Positions 42,138 through 50,997 of a stretch of DNA of 64,000 nt are shown here, in pieces. Every line of letters begins with the position of its first letter. The stretch's first letter is position 1. The stretch lies in assembly GCF_004283755.1 (NCBI RefSeq), contig NZ_SHMH01000008.1:62001-126000 (forward strand), given 5' to 3'. Source of the stretch: Pseudoxanthomonas winnipegensis. Its GTDB lineage: Bacteria; Pseudomonadota; Gammaproteobacteria; Xanthomonadales; Xanthomonadaceae. The notes beneath the pieces are model-generated. The model searched no databases. It had not been told where the DNA came from and worked only from the letters and a program-made list of their open reading frames with translations. Made by a program: the position numbers and the translations under genes.

Positions 42138-43040
42138 ATGAAGCAGCGGAACTTTGATCTTTGCGCGGTCCTGGCGGTCTTCGTCGCCTATACGGTCACG
42201 CTCCGGTTCGCGCTCGGCCTGGATCTGGCCGGATCCCTGCTGGGAGGCCTGGCCAACACCCTGCCGGTGGTCATCTTCGGCCTGGCCGTCAGGCGCATCG
42301 TCGTCCGATACCTGATCGGCAAACCCGCCACGGTCCAGCTGCTGGCCCATGCCGTGCTGTGCGCGATGTTCATGCTGTTCTCGTACTGGTTGCTGATCGT
42401 GCTGCTCGGCTTCTTCTTCGGCGCCGCGCCCGATGGTTTCGTGGTGCGGCCTTTCAAGGGCGGCGGGGCGGCCTGGCAGTCGCTTCAGAACTTCACGACC
42501 TACGCGCTGATCGCCGCGGCTTCCTATCTCTCCGTGCAGATGCGAGTGGCGGCTCCAGCCGGTGCTGGCCAGACCGCAGGGGCACCGGCCGGCGACCTCG
42601 CGGTCCAGGCGGCCGAGACGGCGCAAGAGTTCGACAGCGCGCCTGCCCTGGACCCTGTGCCGGAACCGGCGCCCTCCCTCACGCCGCCGGAACCCGAAGC
42701 TCGGGTGGATGCGGCGCTGTCCCGCTACTTCGTCAGGATCGGCGACGAGCTTCGCCCGCTCGACATCGGATCGGTCGTCTGCATCGGCGGCGCAGGCGAC
42801 TACGCGGAGGTGACGACCCTGACCGGCAAGCATCTGGTTCGGGTCACCTTGGCCGAGTTCGCCGGTTCCCTGGACCCGGCTAAGTACGTCCGCGTCCATC
42901 GCTCCTGGATCGTCAACACCGACCGCATCGCCCGGCTGGAGTCGGCGGGCGGCGGGCGGTTGCTGCTGCATCTGGAGACGGGGCAGACGATCTCGACCAG
43001 CCGGGAAGGCGCGAGCCTGCTGCGGAGCCGGGTGCCCTGA
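42138..43040 (+). CDS. Membrane-bound LytTR transcriptional regulator
   Basis: A protein of 300 residues. About four hydrophobic segments fill residues 8-135 (LCAVLAVFVAYTVTLRFALG, LPVVIFGLAVRR, LCAMFMLFSYWLLIVLLGFF, TTYALIAAASYLSV). An Ala/Pro/Glu-rich linker (about 140-190) leads to a LytTR domain with FVRIGDELRPLDIGSVVCI, YAEVTTLTGKHLV, YVRVHRSWIVNTDRIARLE and GQTISTSREGA. LytTR domains bind short direct repeats in DNA. There is no receiver domain, so the signal probably comes through the membrane part. The hydrolase gene downstream is a likely target or partner. Confidence 0.88.
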   Translation: MKQRNFDLCAVLAVFVAYTVTLRFALGLDLAGSLLGGLANTLPVVIFGLAVRRIVVRYLIGKPATVQLLAHAVLCAMFMLFSYWLLIVLLGFFFGAAPDGFVVRPFKGGGAAWQSLQNFTTYALIAAASYLSVQMRVAAPAGAGQTAGAPAGDLAVQAAETAQEFDSAPALDPVPEPAPSLTPPEPEARVDAALSRYFVRIGDELRPLDIGSVVCIGGAGDYAEVTTLTGKHLVRVTLAEFAGSLDPAKYVRVHRSWIVNTDRIARLESAGGGRLLLHLETGQTISTSREGASLLRSRVP

Positions 43041-43100
43041 CCGCGGCGAGGTCCCGTTCGCCGTCCGGAAGTGTCCACTCGCCGAATTTCTGACACGGCG

Positions 43101-43118
43101 TCCTGCGGGTTCAGGACG
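43101..43118. promoter_or_regulatory. Inverted repeat in the LytTR-hydrolase spacer
   Basis: GTCCTG (43101-43106) and CAGGAC (43113-43118) form an inverted repeat with a 6-base centre, 73 bases before the hydrolase start. Just upstream, GTGTC and GACAC also pair. It could be an operator, but LytTR proteins usually prefer direct repeats. Confidence 0.3.
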
Positions 43119-43190
43119 ATCGCCGCCCACAACACGATCGGGTGAGCGGGAGGCGTCGCCCCCGGCCCGGTCCGAAAGGAGCGGTCCCGC

Positions 43191-45467
43191 ATGATCCTGT
43201 CCCGTTTGCGTTGGGTGGCCTTCGCAGGCTTGTTGGCGTGTTGCATCGGCTGGGCGGCACCGCCCGGGCAGGCCGCGACGGACGCGGCGGCGGCACTGAT
43301 CCCTCGTTACGAAGGCGCCAGTCAACCCGACGATCTGGTGACGCTTTACCGGCTGCAGTTGTCCGCTGGGCGCTACGGTGCGGCAGAGGCGACGCTGGAG
43401 AAGCTGAGCGACCTGTACCGGTCGGTCGAGCCGCGGCGCGTGCCGGCCTTGGTGCCCTGGCAGCTCTTTGCCAGGGCCAAAGGCCACGAAGCCCACGGTC
43501 AGGCGCCCGGCGAGGCATTGGCGCAGGCGTTCAACGAGCTCGTCGCCAGTTTGCCGGACGACCGCATCGCGCGGATTCTTCCTGCGTTCCAGGTCGACCT
43601 CGACGCGCTCCAGGCCGAAGAGGCCAAGCAGGCGCGCGCCTGCCCGGATCCGGCGACAGCGAGGTGCGCCGCCCCGGAGGCCCTGATCGCGGCGCGCGCA
43701 GCCACGGCGGCCTGGCGCTTTCTCATGCCTGCGTCTGAGACCTTGCTGAAGGCCGAGCTGGAGCGGCGCTTCTCGATGCAGCGGGTCCTGATTCCGACTC
43801 CCGATGGCGCCCGGATCGACGCGCTGCTGGTGCGCCAGCGTCACCTGGAGGGTGCGCGGTTGACCGCACTGCTGAACTTCACGATCTACGCGCGGGACGA
43901 CTGGGCGCTGGACGATGCGGTGCAGATGGCCGGACGGGGCTATATGGGGGTGGTCGCCTTCACGCGGGGCAAGGGGCGGGGCAGCAGCCCGGGCCCGGTG
44001 GTGCCCTACGTCCAAGATGGCCGCGATGCGGACACGGTCATCGATTGGCTTTCCAAGCAGGCCTGGAGCGATGGCCGGGTGGGCATGTTCAGCGGCAGCT
44101 ACAACGGATTCACGCAGTGGGCCGCGGCCAAGCATCGTCCACCGGCGTTGAAGGCGCTGGCGACCCATGCGACCAATGCGCCCGGTATCGATACGCCGAT
44201 GCAGGGCGGCGTCTTCCAGAGCTTCATCTATCCATGGCCGCTCTACACCGCCACGGGCAAGTGGCTGGACGACCAGACCTACGGAGACCGGGACCGCTGG
44301 GAGCGGCTGCAGCGGCAGTGGTATCGGAGCGGGGCACCGTACCGCGACCTGGACAGGATCGATGGCACGCCCAACCCCGTCTTCGATGCCTGGCTGGACC
44401 ATCCCGACTACGATCGGTACTGGCAGCAGCTCATTCCCTATGGTCGTGAGTTCGCCGCGATCGACATCCCGGTGCTGGTGCAGACCGGGTATTACGACGG
44501 GGGCATGGTCGGCGCCCTCTACTACCTGGAGCAGCATTACCGGTACAGGCCCGACGCCGATCATCGCCTGCTCGTCGGTCCCTACCACCACATCGCGATG
44601 CAGACCGGCGTGCTCGCCAGCATCAATGGCGAGCAGGTCGACCAGGCGGCCCTGATCGATCTGCAGGAGGTGCGGCTGGACTGGTTCGATCATGTCTTCC
44701 GCGGCGCGCCGCTGCCGGACCTCCTGCGTGATCGGATCAATTTCCAGGTCATGGGTGCGAACACCTGGCGACACGTCGCGACCCTGGGAGCGATGGCGAC
44801 CGAACGTCGACGTCTCTACCTGTCCGGGACGCGGGATGCGGACGGTCTGCTGTTCAGCGCCTTGCCGGTCGGACAAGTCGCGCCGACGCTGTCCGTCGAC
44901 TTCAAGGATCGTCGCGATGCGGATCTGAGCCTTCCGCGCGGAGTGCCCGATACGCGAAATGCGCTGGTCTTCCGGACCGAAAGATTGCGAGAGCCTCTGG
45001 AAATCGACGGCCTGTTCCAGGCAACACTGCAGTTGGTGACCAACAAGGAAGACTTCGACCTGCAGGTCGACTTCTACGAACAGACGCCCGAGGGTCGCTA
45101 CCTGGATCTGGCGTCCTATCTGGGTCGTGCCAGCTATATGCAGGATCGAACGCGCAGACACCTGCTGCGGCCGGGGCGCACGCAGGTGCTGTCCTTCCAG
45201 AGCCAGACGCTGACCGCGCGCCTGCTGGCGCCAGGAAGCCGCATCGTGGCGGTGGTGGGCGTGCCCAAGCGCCCCTATGTCCAGATCAACTACGGCACCG
45301 GCGGCGCGGTGAGCGATGAATCCATTGCGGACGCGGGCCGCCCGCTGCGGATACGGCTGATGCCGCAGAGCTATTTCGAGCTCGGCGTGCGCGAGAAGCC
45401 TGCGGATCTCGCGCCCGGCTCGGCCACAGGGCCTGCATCGGTCGCTTCCGATGGGATGCGCGATTGA
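43191..45467 (+). CDS. Secreted CocE/NonD-family alpha/beta hydrolase (S15-like)
   Basis: A protein of 758 residues. The signal peptide covers about residues 1-28 (RLRWVAFAGLLACCIGWAAP). An N-terminal helical domain (to about 200) has no clear match. The hydrolase core has the nucleophile in MFSGSYNGFTQWAAA (Ser about 302), a candidate acid in QTGYYDGGM and His in LVGPYHHIAMQTG. A C-terminal jelly-roll domain (about 550-740) is typical of CocE and X-Pro dipeptidyl peptidases. It hydrolyses esters or peptides outside the cytosol; substrate unknown. The Met start has AAAGGAG upstream. Confidence 0.87.
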   Translation: MILSRLRWVAFAGLLACCIGWAAPPGQAATDAAAALIPRYEGASQPDDLVTLYRLQLSAGRYGAAEATLEKLSDLYRSVEPRRVPALVPWQLFARAKGHEAHGQAPGEALAQAFNELVASLPDDRIARILPAFQVDLDALQAEEAKQARACPDPATARCAAPEALIAARAATAAWRFLMPASETLLKAELERRFSMQRVLIPTPDGARIDALLVRQRHLEGARLTALLNFTIYARDDWALDDAVQMAGRGYMGVVAFTRGKGRGSSPGPVVPYVQDGRDADTVIDWLSKQAWSDGRVGMFSGSYNGFTQWAAAKHRPPALKALATHATNAPGIDTPMQGGVFQSFIYPWPLYTATGKWLDDQTYGDRDRWERLQRQWYRSGAPYRDLDRIDGTPNPVFDAWLDHPDYDRYWQQLIPYGREFAAIDIPVLVQTGYYDGGMVGALYYLEQHYRYRPDADHRLLVGPYHHIAMQTGVLASINGEQVDQAALIDLQEVRLDWFDHVFRGAPLPDLLRDRINFQVMGANTWRHVATLGAMATERRRLYLSGTRDADGLLFSALPVGQVAPTLSVDFKDRRDADLSLPRGVPDTRNALVFRTERLREPLEIDGLFQATLQLVTNKEDFDLQVDFYEQTPEGRYLDLASYLGRASYMQDRTRRHLLRPGRTQVLSFQSQTLTARLLAPGSRIVAVVGVPKRPYVQINYGTGGAVSDESIADAGRPLRIRLMPQSYFELGVREKPADLAPGSATGPASVASDGMRD

Positions 45468-45590
45468 CGATAGCCTGCGCTGGATCGCTGCGACCGCCGT
45501 GCGAGGTCCTCGATCCGCGTTGCCCTTTTCGCTGCGCGAAGCGGGGAGGGCGTGGCTTGCGGCTTGTCTCCCGAGGCGCTGCGCGCTTTT

Positions 45591-45710
45591 GCCCCCTCCC
45601 TTTGGCCGCAGGCCAAGGGGAGGGATGGGGAGGGGTGCTTTTCGCAGGGAAGGCAACAGCAAAAGCACCCCCTCCCAGCCTCCCCCTTCGCTGCGCGAAA
45701 GGGGAGGGGC
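45591..45710. repeat. CCCTCCC / GCGAAGGGGAG repeat array
   Basis: CCCTCCCTTTGGCCGCAGGC opens and TTCGCTGCGCGAAAGGGGAG closes the array, as an inverted pair around GAGGGGTGCTTTTCGCAGGG and its inverse. A partial extra unit (TTTTCGCTGCGCGAAGCGGG) lies near 45525-45544. It lies between the convergent ends of the hydrolase and endonuclease V genes. Confidence 0.75.
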
Positions 45711-45733
45711 AACCGCGGAGTGCGAGGCCGCGG

Positions 45734-46438
45734 CTAGGCCAGCGGCAGCTGCGGGGTGTCGCCGGGCATGGGGCCGCGGCGCGAGGCGAGGCGGTCGGCC
45801 AGGCGCGTGGGTTCGGGCAGGCGGTAGCCGCGCAGCAGGGCGCGGGTCCAGGCGAGCGCGCCGTCCATCGTCATGCCGAAGCCGGGCGAGATGATCAGCG
45901 GATTGCAGCGCAGCTTGCTGCGCAGGGCCCAGCCGATCTGTTCGCCGCGATGGATCAGTGGCGTGTGCTCGCCGGGCTGCGGGCCGGGCGCTTCGAAGCG
46001 TCCGCACAGCACCTGCTTGGCCACGCCGAGCGTGGGCAGGCCGGTGACCACGCCGAAATGCGCGGCGATGCCCAGCCGGCGCGGATGGGCGATGCCCTGG
46101 CCATCGACCACGACCAGGTCCGGTACCTGCGGCAGGAACTCCAGCGCCTGCACCAGCGCGGGCAGCTCGCGGAAGCTCAGCAGGCCGGGGACGTAAGGCA
46201 TCGAGGTCGGCACGCGCTGGACCGTGCTGGCGATCAGCTGCAGGCTCGTGCCATCCAGCAGCACGGCGGCCGCGCGCGTGGTGTGGCCTTCGTCCTCGAA
46301 GCCGACGTCGAAGCCGGCGATGGTGCGAGGCGCCGTGGGCACGCGGTCCTCCAGCACCACGCGCGCCGCCAGCCGCTCCTGCAGGGCGCGCGCGCCGGCG
46401 ATGCTGCCGTCCCAGCCGGCGAAGACATGACTCGTCAT
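45734..46438 (-). CDS. nfi: Endonuclease V (deoxyinosine 3'-endonuclease)
   Basis: A protein of 234 residues. Catalytic acids lie in [12 protein letters not shown] (Asp about 42) and [20 protein letters not shown]; the [13 protein letters not shown] and [12 protein letters not shown] segments are also conserved. It nicks DNA one base 3' of deoxyinosine. Its ATG overlaps the stop of the preceding phosphatase-like lipoprotein gene (ATGA), so the two are cotranscribed. Confidence 0.94.
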   Translation of the reverse strand: MTSHVFAGWDGSIAGARALQERLAARVVLEDRVPTAPRTIAGFDVGFEDEGHTTRAAAVLLDGTSLQLIASTVQRVPTSMPYVPGLLSFRELPALVQALEFLPQVPDLVVVDGQGIAHPRRLGIAAHFGVVTGLPTLGVAKQVLCGRFEAPGPQPGEHTPLIHRGEQIGWALRSKLRCNPLIISPGFGMTMDGALAWTRALLRGYRLPEPTRLADRLASRRGPMPGDTPQLPLA

Positions 46439-46998
46439 GGGGAAGGTCCGCCGTAGCGCATGTCCTGCACCTGGGCCGCGGCGCGCGCGGAGAGGTGGAT
46501 GCGCAGCAGTCGATCGGTCTCGCCGTCGCGCAGCGGGCGCACGGTGCACCCGCACAGCGCATCGGCCAGCGGCGCCAGCGTGCTGGGCTGGCCCACCACC
46601 AGCACCGTGTCGTGCGGATGCGCCGCCCGCCACTGGCGTGCGCTGTCGTCGGCCGGTCCGCGCGAGAAGTAGCGCAGGCGCTGCGCCCGCGGATGCTGTG
46701 CGGCCACCGGCGCGGCGGTCTGCTGCGTGCGCTGGAACTCGTCGGTGTAGATCGCCGCCAGCGGCGCGTCGGCCAGCGCCTGCGCCAGCCGCTGGGCGCG
46801 GGCCAGCCCTGCGGGCGACAGGGGCGGGTCTTCGTCGTTGCCCGCCACGGTGTCGGCGTTGGGCACCAGCAGAAAAGTCGCGCCCGCCGCGCTGGAAGCC
46901 GTCGGGCGCATCGAAGGCGTGGTGCTACAGCCGACGAGCAGCAGCATCAGACAGCCGGCGAGCGCGTGGCGAAGCCTGAGTGTGGGAGCGTGGCGCAC
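46435..46998 (-). CDS. Lipoprotein with a degenerate histidine-phosphatase fold
   Basis: A protein of 187 residues. The signal peptide ends in lipobox LLVGC (Cys about 24). The body follows the histidine-phosphatase pattern ([51 protein letters not shown]). The catalytic RHG/RHAE motif is replaced by LLVPNAD and the second His by Gln in GQPST, so phosphatase activity is doubtful. The start is GTG 46998. It lies between a DUF3606 gene and nfi. Confidence 0.78.
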   Translation of the reverse strand: MRHAPTLRLRHALAGCLMLLLVGCSTTPSMRPTASSAAGATFLLVPNADTVAGNDEDPPLSPAGLARAQRLAQALADAPLAAIYTDEFQRTQQTAAPVAAQHPRAQRLRYFSRGPADDSARQWRAAHPHDTVLVVGQPSTLAPLADALCGCTVRPLRDGETDRLLRIHLSARAAAQVQDMRYGGPSP

Positions 46999-47008
46999 CG
47001 GCGGCGGA

Positions 47009-47200
47009 TCAGGACTGCTGCGGGCGCGATTCGAGGTGGCGCTTGACCTGGTCGGTGGCAGTGCCGGCTTCCTGCACGGCGGCGCGCAGGTCCTGCTCGT
47101 TGACGTTGAAGTGCCGGGTCCAGTAGGCCAGCTCCCATTCCTCGGTCAGCTCGACCTTGGCGATATCCTTCGGGATGCGGGGATTGTCGGCGGAACTCAT
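47009..47200 (-). CDS. DUF3606 domain protein
   Basis: A protein of 63 residues. It contains ELAYWTRHFNVNEQDLRAAVQEAG, the DUF3606 signature (a predicted helix-turn-helix-like fold). Function is unknown; such proteins are common in Xanthomonadaceae, often in several copies. The start is ATG 47200. It lies 10 bases before the lipoprotein gene. Confidence 0.85.
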   Translation of the reverse strand: MSSADNPRIPKDIAKVELTEEWELAYWTRHFNVNEQDLRAAVQEAGTATDQVKRHLESRPQQS

Positions 47201-47299
47201 GGCGATCTCGCGAGGGAAGACAGGCGACCAGCCTGGGAACGTGCACCGTAAAGGCGCGTGAGCCGCGCCGGCGTCATCTGCACACCGCCGCCAGCGGCC

Positions 47300-49087
47300 T
47301 CAGTCGATGAACTGCAGCCGCGCCAGTTCGGCGTATAGCCCGCCCTGGGCCATCAGCGACTCGTGCGTGCCCTGGGCGATGATGCGGCCGCGGTCCATCA
47401 CCACGATGCGGTCGGCCTTGAGCACGGTCGCCAGGCGATGGGCGATGACCAGCGTGGTGCGCCCGGCCATCAGCCGCTCCAGTGCACTCTGCACGGCGCG
47501 CTCGCTCTGCGCGTCCAGCGCGCTGGTGGCCTCGTCCAGCAGCAGGATCGGCGCGTCCTTCAGCAGCGCGCGGGCGATGGCGATGCGCTGCTGCTGGCCG
47601 CCGGACAGGCGCGCGCCGCGTTCGCCCAGCTGGCTGTCGTAGCCCTCGGGCAGTTCGCGCAGGAAGCCGTCGGCCTCGGCCGCCACCGCGGCGGCGTGCA
47701 GCTGCTCGTCGGTGGCCTCGAGCCGGCCGTAGCGGATGTTCTCGGCGGCGCTGGCGGCGAAGATCGTCGGCGCCTGCGGCACCAGCGCAATCTGCTCGCG
47801 CAGCGCGGCGGTGTCCAGCTGGCGCAGGTCCAGCCCGTCGATGCGGATCGCGCCGGCGTCCACGTCGTGGAAGCGCAGCAGCATCGACAGCACCGTGCTC
47901 TTGCCCGCGCCGGACGGGCCGACCAGCGCCACCGTCTCGCCCGGGGCGATGTCCAGGGTGAAGTCGTCCAGCGCCGGCGCGTCCGGCCGGGTGGGATAGC
48001 GGAACGAGACGTGGTCGAACTGCACCTGCCCGCGCAGCGGGCGCGGCAGCGGCAGCGGCTGGGCCGGAGGACGCACGTGCGCCGATTCGTCCAGCAGTTC
48101 GCCGATGCGGCCCATGCCGCCGGCCGCGCGCTGCAGCTCGTTCCACACCTCGGCCAGCGAACCGACCGAGCCGCCGCCGATCAGCGCATACAGCACGAAC
48201 TGCGCCAGCGTGCCGGCGCTCATGCGCCCGGCGATCACGTCGTGCGCGCCGGACCACAGCACCAGCGTGATCGCGCCGAACACCAGCGTGATCGCCCCGG
48301 CGGTCACCAGCGACTGGGCGCGGATGCGCTTGCGCGCGGTCTGCACCGAGACCTGCACCGCCGCCTCGAAGCGCGCCTGCTCGTAGGGCTCGCGCGCATG
48401 CGCCTGCACCGTGCGCACCGCGCCCAGCGACTCGCTGGCCAGGGTGTTGGCGTCGGCCACGCGGTCCTGGCTGGCGCGCGCGATGCGGCCCAGCCTGCGC
48501 GCGCCCAGCACGATGGGGACCACCGCCGCCGGGATGCCGACCAGCGCGAACGCGGCCAGGTGCGGGCTGGCGATGAACATCATCACCACCGAGCCGATCA
48601 CCGTGACCGAGCTGCGCACCGCCACCGACATCGCGCTGCCGACCACGCTGCGCAGCAGTTCCGAGTCGGCCGACAGGCGCGAGACCAGTTCGCCGCTGCG
48701 GGTGCGGTCGTGGAACTGCGCGTCCAGGCCCAGCAGGTGCGCATAGAGCTGGCGGCGCAGGTCGGCCACCACGCGTTCGCCCAGCAGCGAGACGAAGTAG
48801 AAGCGCGCGGCGCTGGCCAGCGCCAGCACCACCGCCACGCCGAACAGGCCCAGGAAGGCGCGGTCGATGTTCGCCCCGCTGGAAAAGCCCTGGTCGATCA
48901 TCTGCTTGAAGGCGTACGGCAGGCTCAGGGTCGCCGCCGAGGCCACCGCCAGGGCCAACAGCCAGCTCACGAACAGCCCCATGTGGGCGCGCACGAACGG
49001 CCACAGCGCGCGCAGGCTGCCCAGCCGGGCCTTGGGACGCGCATCGGGCGCGCCGGTGGCGGGAAGCGTCTGGGCTTGGGAATTCAT
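47300..49087 (-). CDS. ABC transporter, fused permease and ATPase (MsbA/exporter type)
   Basis: A protein of 595 residues. Six membrane helices occupy about residues 30-320, then the nucleotide-binding domain with VALVGPSGAGKSTVLSMLLR (Walker A about 388), signature ARLSGGQQQRIAIARALL, Walker B APILLLDEATSALD and the switch His in LVIAHRL. It is a homodimeric half-transporter, probably an exporter of lipids or hydrophobic compounds. It is not clearly MsbA because lpxK is not adjacent. ATG 49087 follows a 150-base spacer from the IMPACT gene. Confidence 0.92.
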   Translation of the reverse strand: MNSQAQTLPATGAPDARPKARLGSLRALWPFVRAHMGLFVSWLLALAVASAATLSLPYAFKQMIDQGFSSGANIDRAFLGLFGVAVVLALASAARFYFVSLLGERVVADLRRQLYAHLLGLDAQFHDRTRSGELVSRLSADSELLRSVVGSAMSVAVRSSVTVIGSVVMMFIASPHLAAFALVGIPAAVVPIVLGARRLGRIARASQDRVADANTLASESLGAVRTVQAHAREPYEQARFEAAVQVSVQTARKRIRAQSLVTAGAITLVFGAITLVLWSGAHDVIAGRMSAGTLAQFVLYALIGGGSVGSLAEVWNELQRAAGGMGRIGELLDESAHVRPPAQPLPLPRPLRGQVQFDHVSFRYPTRPDAPALDDFTLDIAPGETVALVGPSGAGKSTVLSMLLRFHDVDAGAIRIDGLDLRQLDTAALREQIALVPQAPTIFAASAAENIRYGRLEATDEQLHAAAVAAEADGFLRELPEGYDSQLGERGARLSGGQQQRIAIARALLKDAPILLLDEATSALDAQSERAVQSALERLMAGRTTLVIAHRLATVLKADRIVVMDRGRIIAQGTHESLMAQGGLYAELARLQFID

Positions 49088-49237
49088 CGGTGCGGACAAC
49101 CAGTCGAGAGGGGAGGCGCCGGCGGCGATCCGGCCAACGCGTGCCGGCGGTCGGCGCAGGCGCTGGCGTGGAGCGTCAGGCCGCAGCGGCCGGGCCGGCG
49201 CGCATCCTGCCATGGGTGGCGGTGGGCGGCGGGGTTT

Positions 49238-49834
49238 TCAATGCGCCGGCGCGGCGTCGCGGCACTGCACGCGCCCGCGGGTGGCCTCGCGCAGGGCGTG
49301 TTCCAGCGCCTGGCGCCGCTCGGCCGGTAGCTGCACCTGCAGCACAGCGCCGTCGCTGTCGAAGCGCTCGGCGTCCTTCTGCGCGGCGAACGCCGCCAGC
49401 GCCGCGTGCACATGGCCCAGGTCGTCGAAGCCGCAGCCGATCTCCAGCCCGGCCATGGCCACCAGCGGCACGCGCGGCGCCTGCCGCAGCGCGCTGGCGG
49501 TGCTGCCGCCGTAAGCACGCACCAGCCCGCCCACGCCCAGCTTGATCCCACCGAACCAGCGCGTCACCACCACCGCGATCCGGTCGAAGCCGGCGCCGTC
49601 GATCGCCGCCAGGATGGGCCGGCCGGCGCTGCCGCCGGGTTCGCCATCGTCGCTGGAGCGGAACGCCGCGCCGACCCGCCAGGCCCAGCAGTTGTGGGTG
49701 GCGTCGGCGTCGCTGACCGCGGCGATGAAGGCCATGGCCGCCTCGGCCGAGTCCACCGGCCCGGCCTGGACCAGGAAACGGCTGTGCTTGACCAGCTGTT
49801 CGTGCCGCAGCGGCGCGGCCAGGGTGTCGCTCAT
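49238..49834 (-). CDS. IMPACT/YigZ family protein
   Basis: A protein of 198 residues. The family signature is complete: KHSRFLVQAGPVDS, HNCWAWRVG, SSDDGEPGGSAGRPIL and VVVTRWFGGIKLGVGGLVRAY. YigZ/IMPACT proteins bind nucleic acids or regulate translation; the precise role is unknown. It overlaps the preceding anti-sigma-like gene by four bases (ATGA). Confidence 0.92.
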   Translation of the reverse strand: MSDTLAAPLRHEQLVKHSRFLVQAGPVDSAEAAMAFIAAVSDADATHNCWAWRVGAAFRSSDDGEPGGSAGRPILAAIDGAGFDRIAVVVTRWFGGIKLGVGGLVRAYGGSTASALRQAPRVPLVAMAGLEIGCGFDDLGHVHAALAAFAAQKDAERFDSDGAVLQVQLPAERRQALEHALREATRGRVQCRDAAPAH

Positions 49835-50997
49835 GGCAGCAGCGCGCGCAGATCCTCGGGGATCGGCTGCTCGGGATGGGCCTGGACGAAGGCGGCCAGG
49901 CTGGCGCGGGCCAGCGCGCCTTCGCCCTCGAAGCGATGCAGGCGGATGCGCTGCAGCCATTGCGCGGGCGGCAGGGCGCAGTCCTCGGCCAGGGCGCGTT
50001 CCAGCGCCGCCTGCGTCTGATCGCCGGGCATGTCGATGGTGCGCGGCGCCGGAATGTCCCCGGCGCCCGGTGCCCGGGTTGCGCCCAGGGCTTCGCCTGC
50101 CGGCGAAGCGGCGCGCTTGGCCTGGGACCTGCGGTCTTCCTGTACGGCGGCGGTTTCGGTCGGGCGCTGGACCTTGCGCGACAGCGCCTGCGTGGCGGCG
50201 GGCGGCGGGGGTGGGGGCGGCGGTGCCACGGCATTCGGCGCAGGCGCCGGCGGTGCTGGTGGGGCGGGCGGCGTGTAGAGATCGGCGGCAGGTGCCGGCG
50301 CTGGCGGCTGTGCAGTTGCAGAGGCCGGCGGGGGTGCGGACGCGGCCGAGTACGCCTCTGTCTGGGTGCCATCCGCCGACGGCGCAGGTGCGGCCTGCCC
50401 AGCCGCATCCGGGGGCTCGGCGTTCGCCTGCTCGGCCGGCGCCACGAACGGCGCCTCTGGCGGGGGCGGCACGGCGGCGGGCAGCGGCGGCGGGGCTGCT
50501 TCGCGCGTGGCACGGCGCCGGGCGGCGTCTGGTTCGGATTGGGCCGGAGTTTGGGCCGATGCCGGAGCAGATGCGGGAGCCGGCGTGGGATCAAGGGCCT
50601 GGACCCGATCCGCAGCCGCCGCGGGCTCGGGCGGCGACGTGGGCGGCGAGACGAGGCGCGAGGGCGCGGCCGGTGCCTCTTCGTAGACGACCTGCGTGGT
50701 GCGCTGCGGACGCAGCTGCCAAGCCAGGGTCACGGCCAGCAGCAGCGAGGCGGCCACGCCCAGGCCAAGCGACCAGCGCCGGCGCGGGCGGCGCGCACGC
50801 GCCGCGCCGGTGGCGACCGCGGGTGCCGGCGAGAGGGACGGGCCCGCGTCGTGCGTGGGCGCGGGTTCTTCCGCGGCGGCGCGGGCCGCGGCCAGGATGC
50901 GCGCGTCCAGCGTCGGGCCGGGCTCGGCGCGCGCATTGCCGGCGGCCAGGCGCTCGGCCAGGGCGCGCTCTTCCGGCGTCAGCGGCTCGCGGCTCAT
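49831..50997 (-). CDS. Proline/alanine-rich membrane protein, probable anti-sigma factor
   Basis: A protein of 388 residues. The cytosolic N-terminus starts [18 protein letters not shown]. One membrane helix lies near residues 78-94 (LGLGVAASLLLAVTLAW). A long Pro/Ala-rich periplasmic stretch (about 100-300, with a run of eight Pro) precedes a compact C-terminal domain (ALERALAEDCALPPAQWLQR). It overlaps the sigma-factor gene by four bases, so an anti-sigma role is likely by context; no standard anti-sigma domain is recognisable by eye. The low-complexity region makes homology weak. Confidence 0.72.
   Translation of the reverse strand: MSREPLTPEERALAERLAAGNARAEPGPTLDARILAAARAAAEEPAPTHDAGPSLSPAPAVATGAARARRPRRRWSLGLGVAASLLLAVTLAWQLRPQRTTQVVYEEAPAAPSRLVSPPTSPPEPAAAADRVQALDPTPAPASAPASAQTPAQSEPDAARRRATREAAPPPLPAAVPPPPEAPFVAPAEQANAEPPDAAGQAAPAPSADGTQTEAYSAASAPPPASATAQPPAPAPAADLYTPPAPPAPPAPAPNAVAPPPPPPPPAATQALSRKVQRPTETAAVQEDRRSQAKRAASPAGEALGATRAPGAGDIPAPRTIDMPGDQTQAALERALAEDCALPPAQWLQRIRLHRFEGEGALARASLAAFVQAHPEQPIPEDLRALLP

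Noticed and set aside
42081-46562. A 1493-residue open frame on the minus strand across the LytTR and hydrolase genes
   Set aside because: High-GC antisense shadow: no family motif over most of its length, while the plus-strand genes carry clear LytTR and hydrolase signatures. Only its end overlaps real minus-strand sequence.
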